Origin: a virus
Direction: 5' to 3' (one strand)
Virus record (IMG/VR): IMGVR_UViG_3300037264_006630
Location: 62,001-126,000 of that record
Length of the DNA: 64,000 bases
The notes below the pieces were generated by a model. That model was not told the origin of the DNA, did not search any database, and was given only the letters and a program-made list of their open reading frames with translations. Shown here in pieces: positions 6,234 through 14,554 of this stretch. The first letter of the stretch is position 1; the number at the start of each line of letters is the position of its first letter. Made by a program: the position numbers and the translations under genes.

Positions 6234-7685
6234 TCAGGCCCGCGACTGGAAGAACGCGGGGTCGCGTCGGGCGAGGTCCATGCCGAGCGCGCCGAGCTTG
6301 GTGGCCATGTCGTGGTAGCCGCTCTCGAGGTGGTGCCCTCCCTCGTGCGCCATCTCGTGGATGAGCAGGTCGTCGACCTCGACGCAGGGGCCGTGCTGGA
6401 ACCATGTCGACCCGAGCTTGCTGCGGTTGAGGGTGAGCACCGGCACCTTGCCGCGCAGCCATGTCGCGGCGGACGAGAGGTTGGGGCCGTCGATGACACG
6501 GACCCGGATGTGGAGGTCGAGCAGGCGCGAGGCCAGCGCGGAGGCGTAGCCGACCGCGCGCTGGTAGTGCTCGGGCAGGTCGTCGAACGGGATGGTGGTG
6601 TAGTCGTCGCTGGGCTTGGGGCTGGGGAAGACCTGGCCGGCGGGCTTGGCGAGCTCGTGCGCCTTGATCTTCGCCCACGTCGCGCCGGCCTCGGCGCCGC
6701 CGCGGATGGTCGCGTAGCCGGCCGCCACCGCCTTGTGGTTGGCTTCGGGGTCGGAGGCGTCGAAGATGACGCGCTTGTCGCCGTACTTCGCGTCGAGGTA
6801 CTTGTCCACGGCCTCCGCGGTCACGGCATCGTGCTGCACCGCCTCCGCCACCCATGGCGCGGTGAAGTCCTTGGGCGACATCTCCTTGGCGACCTGGTTG
6901 AGGACCAGGGTCTGCACCTTGACCACGTAGGCCGGCGCCACCGCGTCGCGGTCGAGCCCCTGGGGCAGCTTCTGGCACACGTCGATCGTCCAGCCGCCGT
7001 CGATCTCCGTGACCGGGATGCCCAGCTCGCAGAGCCACGCTTGGCCCTCGGCCGTGTGGACGTTGACCGCGGTCGAGCGGTCGCGGCGCGTGAGCCGCCC
7101 GGCACCGTCGGTCACCTCGGTCTGGAGCCGGGCCTCGAAGAGATGACGCGGCTCGCGGTAGGGGACGACCAGGGCCGGTTCGTCGTCGATGCGGATCGTG
7201 AGGGTCACGTCCATGGGCACGAGCAGGATGGCGAGCCGGGCCTGGACGTCGCGCAGCTCGGCGCGGGTCATGGGCATGCGGCCCGTGAAGGCCGACCCGA
7301 CCTCGGTCTTCCGGGTGAGGCGCCTGCGGCCGTCCTTGTTGAAGCCGAATCCGCCCTTGGTGCTGATCACCGTGGCCTCTTCGCAGAGCGCCAGGACCAT
7401 CTTGCAGCCGGCGTTGAACCGGCCGCGCTTCTCGGGGTCGTCGCCGCGCAAGCTGGTGGCGAACAGGGTGTGGATGTCCGACAGCCGCTGGAAGCCCTGC
7501 GGGTCGTCGTCCGTGACAGTGAGCCAGACCTGGGGCACGCCGGTGATCGCGGTGATCTCCACCGAGACGTTCTGGGCCTTGGTGTCGAGCGCGTTCTGGA
7601 TGAGCTCGTAGAGCGCCCACGCGCGCCCGCGGCGCTCGAGCAGGCGGGCCAGTCCTTCGCGGTCGGTGTCGAACCAGTCGTTCAT
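6234..7685 (-). CDS. GHKL ATPase fused to a zinc metallopeptidase-like domain
   Basis: 483 residues. The N-terminus has a Bergerat ATP-binding fold: ELIQNALD (27-34, N box), DDDPQGF (59-65) and GRFNAGCKMVL (88-98), like HSP90, MutL and histidine kinases. The C-terminus has HEMAHEGGHH (about 443-452), an HExxH zinc site with a third possible His ligand, preceded by a probable active-site helix (VDDLLIHEM). The roughly 250 residues between are unassigned. I infer an ATP-gated peptidase or chaperone, possibly acting on host proteins. ATG 7685 is preferred over an upstream Met because the extension looks non-coding. Confidence 0.85.
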   Translation of the reverse strand: MNDWFDTDREGLARLLERRGRAWALYELIQNALDTKAQNVSVEITAITGVPQVWLTVTDDDPQGFQRLSDIHTLFATSLRGDDPEKRGRFNAGCKMVLALCEEATVISTKGGFGFNKDGRRRLTRKTEVGSAFTGRMPMTRAELRDVQARLAILLVPMDVTLTIRIDDEPALVVPYREPRHLFEARLQTEVTDGAGRLTRRDRSTAVNVHTAEGQAWLCELGIPVTEIDGGWTIDVCQKLPQGLDRDAVAPAYVVKVQTLVLNQVAKEMSPKDFTAPWVAEAVQHDAVTAEAVDKYLDAKYGDKRVIFDASDPEANHKAVAAGYATIRGGAEAGATWAKIKAHELAKPAGQVFPSPKPSDDYTTIPFDDLPEHYQRAVGYASALASRLLDLHIRVRVIDGPNLSSAATWLRGKVPVLTLNRSKLGSTWFQHGPCVEVDDLLIHEMAHEGGHHLESGYHDMATKLGALGMDLARRDPAFFQSRA

Positions 7686-7711
7686 TGGCGTCTCGTTTCG
7701 TGGGGGTGGGG

Positions 7712-8011
7712 TCAGTGGTACATGCCGAGGACGGCGATGACCGCGAGGAGTTGATGTTGCAGGCACGCGTCATCGCGGTCGAAGTCGGCTCGCAACTGCA
7801 CGGCGATGGCTTCGGTGGCGCAGGGGACGAGCACCTCGTACTCATTGACGATGATCTCGCTGGTGTCGTAGCGGCGGGAGTAGGGATGGACGCAGGCTGC
7901 CAGCGCGTGCGCCGCCTGCATGTTGCCGATGCGCTTGCTGCCCGTGATGCGGACCGCGACACGATGGCCGGCCCCCTCGCGACGATCGATCGTGGTCTGG
8001 ATGAAGATCAT
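7712..8011 (-). CDS. Hypothetical protein of a tandem paralogous set
   Basis: 99 residues. Its C-terminal part (YEVLVPCATEAIAVQLRADF, then LLAVIAVLGMYH) resembles the genes at 8471 (DLLIECDSHRAARDLQDAI) and 9064 (NVLIKCKSHEHAKEIAAVI). ATGA overlap with the preceding gene. Confidence 0.7.
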   Translation of the reverse strand: MIFIQTTIDRREGAGHRVAVRITGSKRIGNMQAAHALAACVHPYSRRYDTSEIIVNEYEVLVPCATEAIAVQLRADFDRDDACLQHQLLAVIAVLGMYH

Positions 8012-8313
8012 GGCGGGTACGCTCCGAGGACGGTGAGGAGCGCGCCGAGGGTGGCGACGTGCTTGGTGGTGTCGGCGTTGAAGCGGTCGACGAACTCGTG
8101 GGCGCCGCCCATCGTCGTCTGCATCGAGTAGAGCAGGACCGCGACTCGACCGATCTCCACGATGACGTTCGACGAGAACCGGCGCAGGTCGTCGAAGACG
8201 ATCGTCGCGACCAGATGCGCAGCGATCCCCGGGACTCCGGTGCCGGCGATGTCGAGACAGATGGCCGAGTGCCCGTAGTCCCCGTGGTTGATGGAGGCGC
8301 GGATGGTGATCAC
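8008..8313 (-). CDS. Hypothetical protein of a tandem paralogous set
   Basis: 101 residues from a GTG fixed by a GTGA overlap. It shares the closing LGALLTVLGAYPP pattern with its neighbours (AVIAVLGMYH, ALAVLGCAS). A predicted hydrophobic helix (RVAVLLYSMQ) lies mid-protein. Function unknown. Confidence 0.65.
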   Translation of the reverse strand: MITIRASINHGDYGHSAICLDIAGTGVPGIAAHLVATIVFDDLRRFSSNVIVEIGRVAVLLYSMQTTMGGAHEFVDRFNADTTKHVATLGALLTVLGAYPP

Positions 8314-8471
8314 CGCGGCCCCCGCAGCCTCTCGCGCACGAGCAGCACCAGCGCGGGCGTGCAGGCGGCGAGCGCGAAGACCAGCGGCCAGCCGTCGATC
8401 TCGCGGGACAGTCCGACCGGCAACAGGGCCAGCGGCACGACCGCGAGCACGAGCCAGCGCCGACGCGGCAT
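8310..8471 (-). CDS. Small membrane protein, two hydrophobic segments
   Basis: This 53-residue gene fits exactly between its neighbours: TGATG with the upstream stop and GTGA with the downstream start. It begins MPRRRW, then LVLAVVPLALLPVGL (about 7-21), then PLVFALAACTPALVLLV (29-45) and a basic tail. A small inner-membrane protein is likely; a holin or lysis-accessory role is possible but unsupported by neighbours. Confidence 0.7.
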   Translation of the reverse strand: MPRRRWLVLAVVPLALLPVGLSREIDGWPLVFALAACTPALVLLVRERLRGPR

Positions 8472-9067
8472 CACGAGCTACCTCCGCTGGTGACACGCTG
8501 CCAGTCCTCGATGGGCACCAGGATCCCCTGGAAATGGGGCGTGTGGTTCCAGGGGGAGTCGCGAAGTTGCTCCCAGGCGGTGGCCGTCTTCGTCCACAGC
8601 AGGGGGTGGCTCTTCGGGTCGATGAGCGCCGTCCGGTAGGTGCGGCCTCGATCGCCCGTGTACTCGACCCCCATGGAGCCGCTCCCGAAGAGCGGGTGGT
8701 TGAGGAGCTGATGGAGTGCGCCGGAGATCCGGGCGACTGCCCCATGGGGCTGCGTCTGGTTGCACGCGTAGGCGGCGATGACCAGGGCTTGAACCAGGAG
8801 CGCCGGCTGGAGCCCGTCGATGGCGTCCTGGAGATCGCGCGCGGCGCGGTGCGAATCGCACTCGATGAGCAGGTCGCCGCCGCCGTTGACCCGACGCGGG
8901 AAGCGCTTCGGGAAGCCGTTGCCGTCCTGGGCGTCCATGGCCGGCGCGATCGCGGCGACGATGAAGGCGGCGAGTTGCGTGGAGGCGACGTGATCGAAGC
9001 CCTCGCTGATGACCACTACCTGCGGCACGTCCTGGTGCGTGCAGGCGTAGACCCGCTGCGGCTTCAC
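8471..9067 (-). CDS. Hypothetical protein of a tandem paralogous set
   Basis: 198 residues from GTG at a GTGA overlap. The middle (GGGDLLIECDSHRAARDLQD, QALVIAAYACNQ) is the module shared with the 7712 and 9064 genes; residues after 120 (LNHPLFGSGSMGVEYTGDRG) form a separate unassigned domain. Confidence 0.7.
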   Translation of the reverse strand: MKPQRVYACTHQDVPQVVVISEGFDHVASTQLAAFIVAAIAPAMDAQDGNGFPKRFPRRVNGGGDLLIECDSHRAARDLQDAIDGLQPALLVQALVIAAYACNQTQPHGAVARISGALHQLLNHPLFGSGSMGVEYTGDRGRTYRTALIDPKSHPLLWTKTATAWEQLRDSPWNHTPHFQGILVPIEDWQRVTSGGSS

Positions 9068-9369
9068 GACGCGCACCCGAGGACTGCGAGGGCGGCGCGC
9101 ACGTAGTCGGCGAACGACGGGATGGCGTTGATGACGGCGGCGATCTCCTTGGCGTGCTCGTGGCTCTTGCACTTGATGAGCACGTTCTTGGTGTCGGCCG
9201 GAATGACTGGCTCCTCCACGCCGCTGAGGTGATGTACGGTGCGCCAGACGCCGGCGGCGACGGCGTGGGCGGCGACGGCGCGCGGAACGCCGATCCCGAC
9301 CAGGTTGTCGTGGGTGATGAACACGCCGCTGCCGAGCGCGATGGCTTCGATGCGGGGGCGCGTCGTCAC
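9064..9369 (-). CDS. Hypothetical protein of a tandem paralogous set
   Basis: 101 residues, GTG start. The C-terminal NVLIKCKSHEHAKEIAAVI module is shared with downstream genes. The GTG overlaps the stop of a ten-codon leader ORF that carries the predicted leaderless start, so expression probably depends on reinitiation. Confidence 0.7.
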   Translation of the reverse strand: MTTRPRIEAIALGSGVFITHDNLVGIGVPRAVAAHAVAAGVWRTVHHLSGVEEPVIPADTKNVLIKCKSHEHAKEIAAVINAIPSFADYVRAALAVLGCAS

Positions 9370-9398
9370 GGGGACGCCTCGGGCTGCGTTGGTTTCAT
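9366..9398 (-). CDS. Ten-residue leader peptide
   Basis: MKPTQPEASP then TGA. The ATG is 7 nt from the -10 box of a type A promoter and lies in the IR1 operator; the TGA overlaps the next gene's GTG (GTGA). It closes with Ser-Pro before stop, like the leader at 28484. A coupling or attenuation role is inferred. Confidence 0.5.
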   Translation of the reverse strand: MKPTQPEASP

Positions 9399-9434
9399 GC
9401 GCTTCATCGTACGCACGAAGCCGTGCGAGGTCAA
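9394..9434 (-). promoter_or_regulatory. Type A leaderless promoter with IR1 operator
   Basis: Minus strand TTGACC (9429-9434), N17, TACGAT (9406-9411), 7 nt, ATG 9398. IR1 arms TTCGTGCG (9412-9419) and CGCATGAA (9394-9401). It should drive the leftward operon from 9369 to 4374. Confidence 0.75.
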
Positions 9435-9459
9435 GAGGTTTACTCAGGCTTCCCGGCGA

Positions 9460-9636
9460 TCAGGTGAGGTAGCCGCCGCGGAAGTCGACGGGGGCGCCCT
9501 CGGGGTCGATGCGCTCGGCGCGCCGGCGCAGGCGGGTGACAGCGTGCTTGGCGGTGCGGCGGCGACGCGCGGCCTTCTTCGAGGTGCGGGCGATGAGACG
9601 GGTGGCAGCGGCGATGGACTCGGGCTTGAGGGCCAT
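9460..9636 (-). CDS. Hypothetical small, very basic protein
   Basis: 58 residues with an Arg/Lys-rich centre (TSKKAARRRRTAKHAVTRLRRRAER), suggesting nucleic-acid binding. SD-like GAGGAAA precedes the ATG. It is the last gene of the unit starting near 10133. Confidence 0.7.
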   Translation of the reverse strand: MALKPESIAAATRLIARTSKKAARRRRTAKHAVTRLRRRAERIDPEGAPVDFRGGYLT

Positions 9637-9662
9637 GGCGTTTCCTCGGGTGCGACGGGTGG

Positions 9663-9956
9663 TCAGCGGGGGACGGTGTGGCTGGCGATGAAGTCGCTGG
9701 CGATGATGCGGAGGGCCTCGTCCACCAGTGCGGCGATGTTGGTGCAGATCCACCGCTGGCCGAAGTCGATGTAGATGCCGTTCTTGAGGTCGGCCTCCAT
9801 CAAGGTCTTGAGGCACCACGACCCTGCGGTATCGTCGATCTTGAGCCCCGGGCCGCCGCCGAATCGGTCAGCGGTGATCTGGGCGGTGTGCTCGTACTTG
9901 CCGCGGGTGTCCGCGCAGTGGGCGACGGTGGTGAGCTTGAAGGGGAGGGTCAGCAT
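9663..9956 (-). CDS. Hypothetical protein
   Basis: 97 residues from ATG 9956 (MLTLPFKLTTVAHC), preceded by AGGACG. The reading frame stays open to an ATG at 10133, which sits 14 nt from the type B core. A leaderless start there would add 59 Arg/Pro-rich residues that look untypical of coding sequence. I prefer 9956 with a roughly 175-nt leader. Function unknown. Confidence 0.65.
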   Translation of the reverse strand: MLTLPFKLTTVAHCADTRGKYEHTAQITADRFGGGPGLKIDDTAGSWCLKTLMEADLKNGIYIDFGQRWICTNIAALVDEALRIIASDFIASHTVPR

Positions 9957-10133
9957 GGTCGTCGTCCTGGGTGCGGGGTCGTGGCCGGGTCGCGGGGCGG
10001 TATCTTTCCTCGGTCCGTCGGGGGCGACCCTGTGCAGAGCACCTGGGCGGTGATGCGGGATCCTCGTTCCCCCGACGGCCGCTCGACAGAGCCTCTGGGC
10101 GAGGATGCCGAGTACCGCCCGCCGCCCGTCCAT

Positions 10134-10313
10134 GTCCGAGTGATAGAGCACGTCGCGTGCCGATTCGTGCGCTCGTCGAAGTGTGCGAACCGGCTAGGAC
10201 GGCCACGGTCCGGAGTGTCGCTGGCGACGACAAAATCGGTGGCCCCGAGACGGTGGCGGCTCGATTGTCGTTCGATGCCGGATGGTTAGCCTCGGTGTCG
10301 CCGCCGACGACAG
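10134..10313 (-). promoter_or_regulatory. Type B promoter with IR1 and two IR2 palindromes
   Basis: Minus strand: GG at 10161-10160 and GC after exactly 10 nt, then 14 nt to an ATG at 10133. IR1 arms occupy 10164-10189. IR2 (GTGTCGCTGGCGACGACA, 10215-10232) is centred 63 bp upstream of the GG. A second copy lies at 10296-10313. The remaining sequence to 10331 holds no gene I can see. Confidence 0.65.
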
Positions 10314-10331
10314 TGCGACGGGTTGGCGCGG

Positions 10332-13300
10332 TCAGGCCGCCAGGACTTCGTGCGCCAACTCCAAGAGGAAGTTGCCCCCGCCCGCATCGAACTGCGCCAA
10401 GCCGCCAGCCTCGTCGCCGTCGACCAGCTCGGCCGCTCGCATCTTCCGGGCGATCAGGTCGGTCGCTGTCGCCTGCATCGTGCCGGCGTAGGCCAGGAAC
10501 ACGACCCGCACGGGCTTGATCTGCCCGAGCCGCCAACTCCGGCGGATCGACTGGCGCAGCGTGTTGATGCTGTACTCGATCCCGTACTGGACGATCGTGT
10601 TGGCGAACATCAGGTCCAGTCCCGTCTCGACCAACCTCCCGTTGGTGAACATCACATCGAAGCCGTCCTCGCAGCGATCGCGCATCCACTGCTCCCGCTT
10701 CTCGGGATCGACGCTCGAGTCGAGTTGGACGACACGCAGGCCAGAGGCTTCGAGCGCGGCACGGACGCGGGGACGGGCATCGCGGCGCTGGGTCTGGGTG
10801 AAGAACACCAGCACCTTGCGACCCTTGGCGTGCTCCTCGCGCACCAGCGCGATCAGCTCATCGTCCTTGGGGTAGGAGTCCGGCTCGATTGCCGGGGCCG
10901 ACGCCAGGAGGTCGCCGCGCTCACCGTCGTCGTCGGTGTCGTAGATCTCCTCGCTCTGGTCCGGGCGATCGGGGTAGCCGAGGCACGCCTGGAGGTAGGC
11001 GCCGAGCGCCTTGGGGTGCTTGCGGATCAGCTTCTTCAACTTGCCCTGGAGGTCGGCAACCGCCGCGAGGACGGCCGGGTCCGGCTGCACCAAGCGCACT
11101 TCCTCGGTGTAGTCGGGCAGCTCGAGCCGCAGGTCCCGGAGCTTGACGAACACCGTGAAGGGCAAGAGCAGCGGGATCATGGCCGGCGACATGCCTGGGA
11201 TCTCGCGGATGCGCCCGCCGGTGGTGCCCTTCCGGTAGCCGTACGTGCTGGTGCGCTCCTCCTCCTTGTAGACCGTCTCGAAGAGGCCGTGATGCTCGAC
11301 GAAGGTCGCGCAGTCGGTGTGCTTGTACGTGCGGCGGAACGTCGGGGAGAGGCGGAAGAGCAGGTGGAAGATTGAGGACGCCCGGCCGCCGTAGAGCGTG
11401 CCGGTCATGACCAGCACCTTCCGCGCGCTCGAGATCAGTTGGTGGACGGCGCGCGCCTGGTCGGTCTCCCCCTTCGCGTGCTGGTGCGCTTCGTCGACCA
11501 CCAGCACGTAGCGGCGCGCGTAGTGGTCGTGGATGTAGGCCGCCAGCGGCCAGCGCTTGGTGCCCTTGTTCGTGATCGGCACGACCTGCCAGAGCGGGCT
11601 GCGGCACTCGCTGCACTTCGCCTGGACCTTCCGGTCGATGACCTTCACCTCGGCGCCGCATGCCGGGCAGGCGGCGAAGCTTCGGCGCTCCGTGACCATC
11701 TCCGTGCTGGTCTTGTACGGCCACTCGGTCGATCGGGTGGACACCTCGCGCTCGACGATCTCGCTACCCCGGGTCCAGGCCGACTCCCAGCGGCACCCGA
11801 GCTTGGCGACCTCCTTGCTCAAGACCAAGTAGGTGGCCGTCGGGGAGGCAAAGAACGCATCCACGTCCGCCAACTTCCGGGCGATCATCGCGACGCCGCG
11901 CCGGCCAGTGATGGCCGTGATCTCGCGGACCCACTTGCGGGTGAGATGGGTCGGGCAGACGACCACGACCTTCCGCGCGTGCGCCAACTCGGTGGCGACG
12001 GTGGCCACGCTCGTCTTGCCGCACCCCATTTCGCCGCACAGGATCACCTCCTTGTGCCTGCGCCAGCGGTGAACCACGGCCGCCGCCGCCTCGCGCTGGA
12101 TCGGGAGGATCTCTGGCTCGTCCCGGCCGGGCAGGATTCCAGGCGCGGACAGGCCAGTGAAGTCGTAGGCGTCGAGGTCGCTCGGCTTGAACTGCGGGAC
12201 GTGCGCAGCGAGGATGCCGGCCGCCAACTCGTCGCCGTGCTGCGCGAACCAAGCGCTGGTCTTGGGCTGGTCGTCCTCGACTTGCCACGAATCGAGCACG
12301 CCGGTCTTGAGGTCGAGCACCGAGAGGTACGAGGCGATGCGCTCGCGCACGGTCCGCTCGCCCTCGCCCTGGATCTCGACGGTGGTCTTCACGCTCCCGC
12401 CCTTCACGAGCAACCCCCGAGGGATCGGAGCCACCGGATCGCCGCCGCAGGTGGCGGCGCAACCGCCGGACATGTCGGTGAGCTCGAGCCCGTTCAGGGC
12501 GCCGGCCGCCAGGAGCATCGCTTGGTGACCAGGCCGCGGCGCGAGTAGCGGCGCCAGCTCGTGCGCGGCACCCTCGCCGGTGTGGGCGATCCACTGCTGC
12601 GACAGCCACGCGCCTTCATCGTCGGCGGGCGCGTAGCTCTCAGGCGCGCGGCCGATCAGATCGACCTTCGCGGCGATGACCGGGACGCGGATCGGATAGG
12701 GCTCGGCGTCGACCAGCGAGGGCAGACCGTCGGGGTCGTCGAAGCACTCCACGTTGCCGTAGCCGTAGGTCGAGTTGGTGCGCTGCGCGAAGACCACGAC
12801 TTGATCGAAGGCGGTGACCTCGGGGGCCGGGAAGGCGTAGGCACGGATCGACGAGTAGTGGTTCCGCATGAAGGTGCGGAAGGACTCGATGCGCAGGAGC
12901 TTCCGCGGCACGATGTAGATCAGCAAACCGTAGGGGGCGAGGAAGCGAGTCGTCGCGCGCAGGAATTCGATCTCCTGGCGCATGTTGGCGCCCGTCTCGT
13001 CGGTGCCCTCGTCGTACGGTGGGTTGAGGAACAGGATCCCGAACGGCCGCGCCGCCCGGTCCGGCTCGTGCGTGTCGGGGTTGAGCGCTTTGCCCTTGCC
13101 GTCGAGCACGGCGAGCTGGTGGTAGGAGCCGTGCCGCACCCAGATCATCACGCGAGCAGCCATCGCCGCCCGCTCCTGGTGCAGCTCGATGCCGTACGTG
13201 ACAGCGCCCCACAACTTGCCCAGCGCCGCGGCGGCGTACCCCTCGCCAGCGCAGGGATCGAGGAGCGCAGTGCCGGCCGATTCCGGGTCGAGCCGAACGA

Positions 13301-13376
13301 TGCGCCCGATCATCTGGGTCGGGCGGTCCGGGGTCGGGTAGTAGAGCGCCTTGGCGACGGCTTCGAGGCGCGCCAT
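10332..13376 (-). CDS. Adenine methyltransferase (DUF6094-like) fused to SNF2-type helicase
   Basis: 1014 residues. The N-terminus starts with the YYPTP of DUF6094-type methyltransferases and has SAM motif I (DPCAGEG, 40-46) and the N6-adenine motif LNPPYD (117-122). From about 420 a superfamily-2 helicase begins: Walker A GEMGCGKTS (448-456), a Cys4 zinc ribbon (C570, C573, C588, C591), DEAH (628-631), TGT (658-660) and the SNF2 motif VI RRSWRLGQ (945-952). Both catalytic motifs look intact. A coupled DNA-modification and translocase function is likely (protection of phage DNA, or replication). It follows 13377 without overlap. Confidence 0.9.
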   Translation of the reverse strand: MARLEAVAKALYYPTPDRPTQMIGRIVRLDPESAGTALLDPCAGEGYAAAALGKLWGAVTYGIELHQERAAMAARVMIWVRHGSYHQLAVLDGKGKALNPDTHEPDRAARPFGILFLNPPYDEGTDETGANMRQEIEFLRATTRFLAPYGLLIYIVPRKLLRIESFRTFMRNHYSSIRAYAFPAPEVTAFDQVVVFAQRTNSTYGYGNVECFDDPDGLPSLVDAEPYPIRVPVIAAKVDLIGRAPESYAPADDEGAWLSQQWIAHTGEGAAHELAPLLAPRPGHQAMLLAAGALNGLELTDMSGGCAATCGGDPVAPIPRGLLVKGGSVKTTVEIQGEGERTVRERIASYLSVLDLKTGVLDSWQVEDDQPKTSAWFAQHGDELAAGILAAHVPQFKPSDLDAYDFTGLSAPGILPGRDEPEILPIQREAAAAVVHRWRRHKEVILCGEMGCGKTSVATVATELAHARKVVVVCPTHLTRKWVREITAITGRRGVAMIARKLADVDAFFASPTATYLVLSKEVAKLGCRWESAWTRGSEIVEREVSTRSTEWPYKTSTEMVTERRSFAACPACGAEVKVIDRKVQAKCSECRSPLWQVVPITNKGTKRWPLAAYIHDHYARRYVLVVDEAHQHAKGETDQARAVHQLISSARKVLVMTGTLYGGRASSIFHLLFRLSPTFRRTYKHTDCATFVEHHGLFETVYKEEERTSTYGYRKGTTGGRIREIPGMSPAMIPLLLPFTVFVKLRDLRLELPDYTEEVRLVQPDPAVLAAVADLQGKLKKLIRKHPKALGAYLQACLGYPDRPDQSEEIYDTDDDGERGDLLASAPAIEPDSYPKDDELIALVREEHAKGRKVLVFFTQTQRRDARPRVRAALEASGLRVVQLDSSVDPEKREQWMRDRCEDGFDVMFTNGRLVETGLDLMFANTIVQYGIEYSINTLRQSIRRSWRLGQIKPVRVVFLAYAGTMQATATDLIARKMRAAELVDGDEAGGLAQFDAGGGNFLLELAHEVLAA

Positions 13377-13919
13377 CTAGCGAAGCTCCCCGGCGACCAG
13401 GGCATCGCGGACGATCGGCTCCCAGACCTCGCGCTTGGTCGCCACATGCCAGACCTCGCGCCCGTGGCCGGTGACCTCGGTGATGGCGCCGCGCGCGCGG
13501 CCGATGTCCCAGAGCGGCTCACGCCACGCCGCGCGCAGCGGAACCGGGCACCAGCGCGCCAGCCGGTCGAAGTAGCGGCGCTCGGCGTCCGGCCCGGTCT
13601 GGTAGACGTACCCCAGGTCCGGCGCGTTGTGGCCGAGCTGCTGGTGGAAGATCACGCAGTGCAGAAGCCCGCGCTCGAGGGGGGGGTTCACGGTGGTGTA
13701 GGACGCCCGCTCGGACTTCGCGATGTAGGTGTCGCCGACCTGGATCGACTCCCGGCGCCCGCGCCGGCCGACCACCGACAGGGTGGCCCATGCTGCACGC
13801 ACCGCGTTGCGGGGGCCGAACATGGAGATCAGCACCAACTCGGACCGGTAGCCGTTGCCGGTCACGCGCAGCGCGTCGGCATGGCAGGTGAGCGCGCCTT
13901 TGATTGCGAGGAGGATCAT
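13377..13919 (-). CDS. Hypothetical protein upstream of the methyltransferase-helicase
   Basis: 180 residues from ATG 13919, with an SD-like GAGG absent. It contains GRRGRRESIQVGD and a His-containing stretch (LLHCVIFHQQLGHNAPD) but no motif I can name. Its stop abuts the next ATG, so the products may act together. Confidence 0.7.
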   Translation of the reverse strand: MILLAIKGALTCHADALRVTGNGYRSELVLISMFGPRNAVRAAWATLSVVGRRGRRESIQVGDTYIAKSERASYTTVNPPLERGLLHCVIFHQQLGHNAPDLGYVYQTGPDAERRYFDRLARWCPVPLRAAWREPLWDIGRARGAITEVTGHGREVWHVATKREVWEPIVRDALVAGELR

Positions 13920-13957
13920 GGGTAGTCCAGGTATCACGTTGTCGGTGGAGCCCCGCC

Positions 13958-14203
13958 TCAGATGGCGCGGCGAACGAAGCGGATGTCCCGGGCGATCACG
14001 TCGCCGATGCGGTAGACGCCGTGCTGCACCGCAGCCAGGCCAGCGACGCTCATCACCACGGTCCCGTCCGCGATCGACTTCACCCGAGCGGTCACGTCCC
14101 GGCCCGCGTAGTCCTCGAAGACGCACAGACAGCCGGGCTCGAGGTCGGGCGCGATGGTCAGGTGGGCAGCGAGCTCGGGGGCCAGGATCGTCGCGTCGGG
14201 CAT
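13958..14203 (-). CDS. Hypothetical protein with SH3/KOW-like core
   Basis: 81 residues. The centre (DYAGRDVTARVKSIADGTVVMSVAG) has the alternating strands of a small barrel. ATG 14203 is fixed by a 13-nt distance to the type B core. It heads the operon that includes the methyltransferase-helicase. Confidence 0.7.
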   Translation of the reverse strand: MPDATILAPELAAHLTIAPDLEPGCLCVFEDYAGRDVTARVKSIADGTVVMSVAGLAAVQHGVYRIGDVIARDIRFVRRAI

Positions 14204-14303
14204 GTCAGGGTGTACTGCACGCGCGGTGCCACTTCGTGCGCGCGTGCAAGTGTACGAAAGCCCCACGCACGGGCCCCCGTGGGGGTGTCATCACGGACGA
14301 CAC
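14204..14303 (-). promoter_or_regulatory. Type B promoter with IR1 and IR2
   Basis: Minus strand TGGCAC-N5-GTGCA with GG-N10-GC; the -24 GG is at 14230-14229 and GC is 13 nt from ATG 14203. IR1 arms are TTCGTACA and CGCACGAA (14233-14258). IR2 at 14285-14303 is centred 64 bp upstream of the GG. Confidence 0.75.
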
Positions 14304-14527
14304 TCGCGCGATCCGGCTGGAAATCAGCCGCGAGAATACGCAACAAGTGAAGCATCCACGCGATGTTGCCACCAGGGCGTCGTCGCCACCGACACCGCGT
14401 GACAGGCGGTCACGGCGTCTCCTAACCACGCGGATTGTGGCGGCGGTCGGGCGCTGGTTTCGAGGCCGATCGGCGGCGGCGCGACGAGGTTACGCGCGCT
14501 TATACGGGAGCGCAAACGCCGTGACTT
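14304..14527. other. Divergent intergenic region
   Basis: No convincing gene lies between the divergent promoters. A further IR2-like half-palindrome (GTCGTCGCCACCGACAC) starts near 14379, and TTACGCGC with GCGCAAA near 14493-14518 is a degraded IR1-like pair. The rest is featureless GC-rich sequence. Confidence 0.4.
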
Positions 14528-14554
14528 GGCCCGCCGACTGCAATACAACTCGGC
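14528..14554 (+). promoter_or_regulatory. Type B core promoter, weak operator
   Basis: TGGCCC-N5-CTGCAA has GG at 14528-14529 and GC at 14540-14541 (10 nt between), then 13 nt to ATG 14555. No good IR1 abuts it. Confidence 0.6.

Noticed and set aside
6312-7754. Long plus-strand open frame opposite the GHKL gene (480 codons)
   Set aside because: It mirrors the GHKL gene in an antisense frame, is rich in Val/Gly/Arg/Asp typical of GC shadows, and has no promoter or coupled neighbour.
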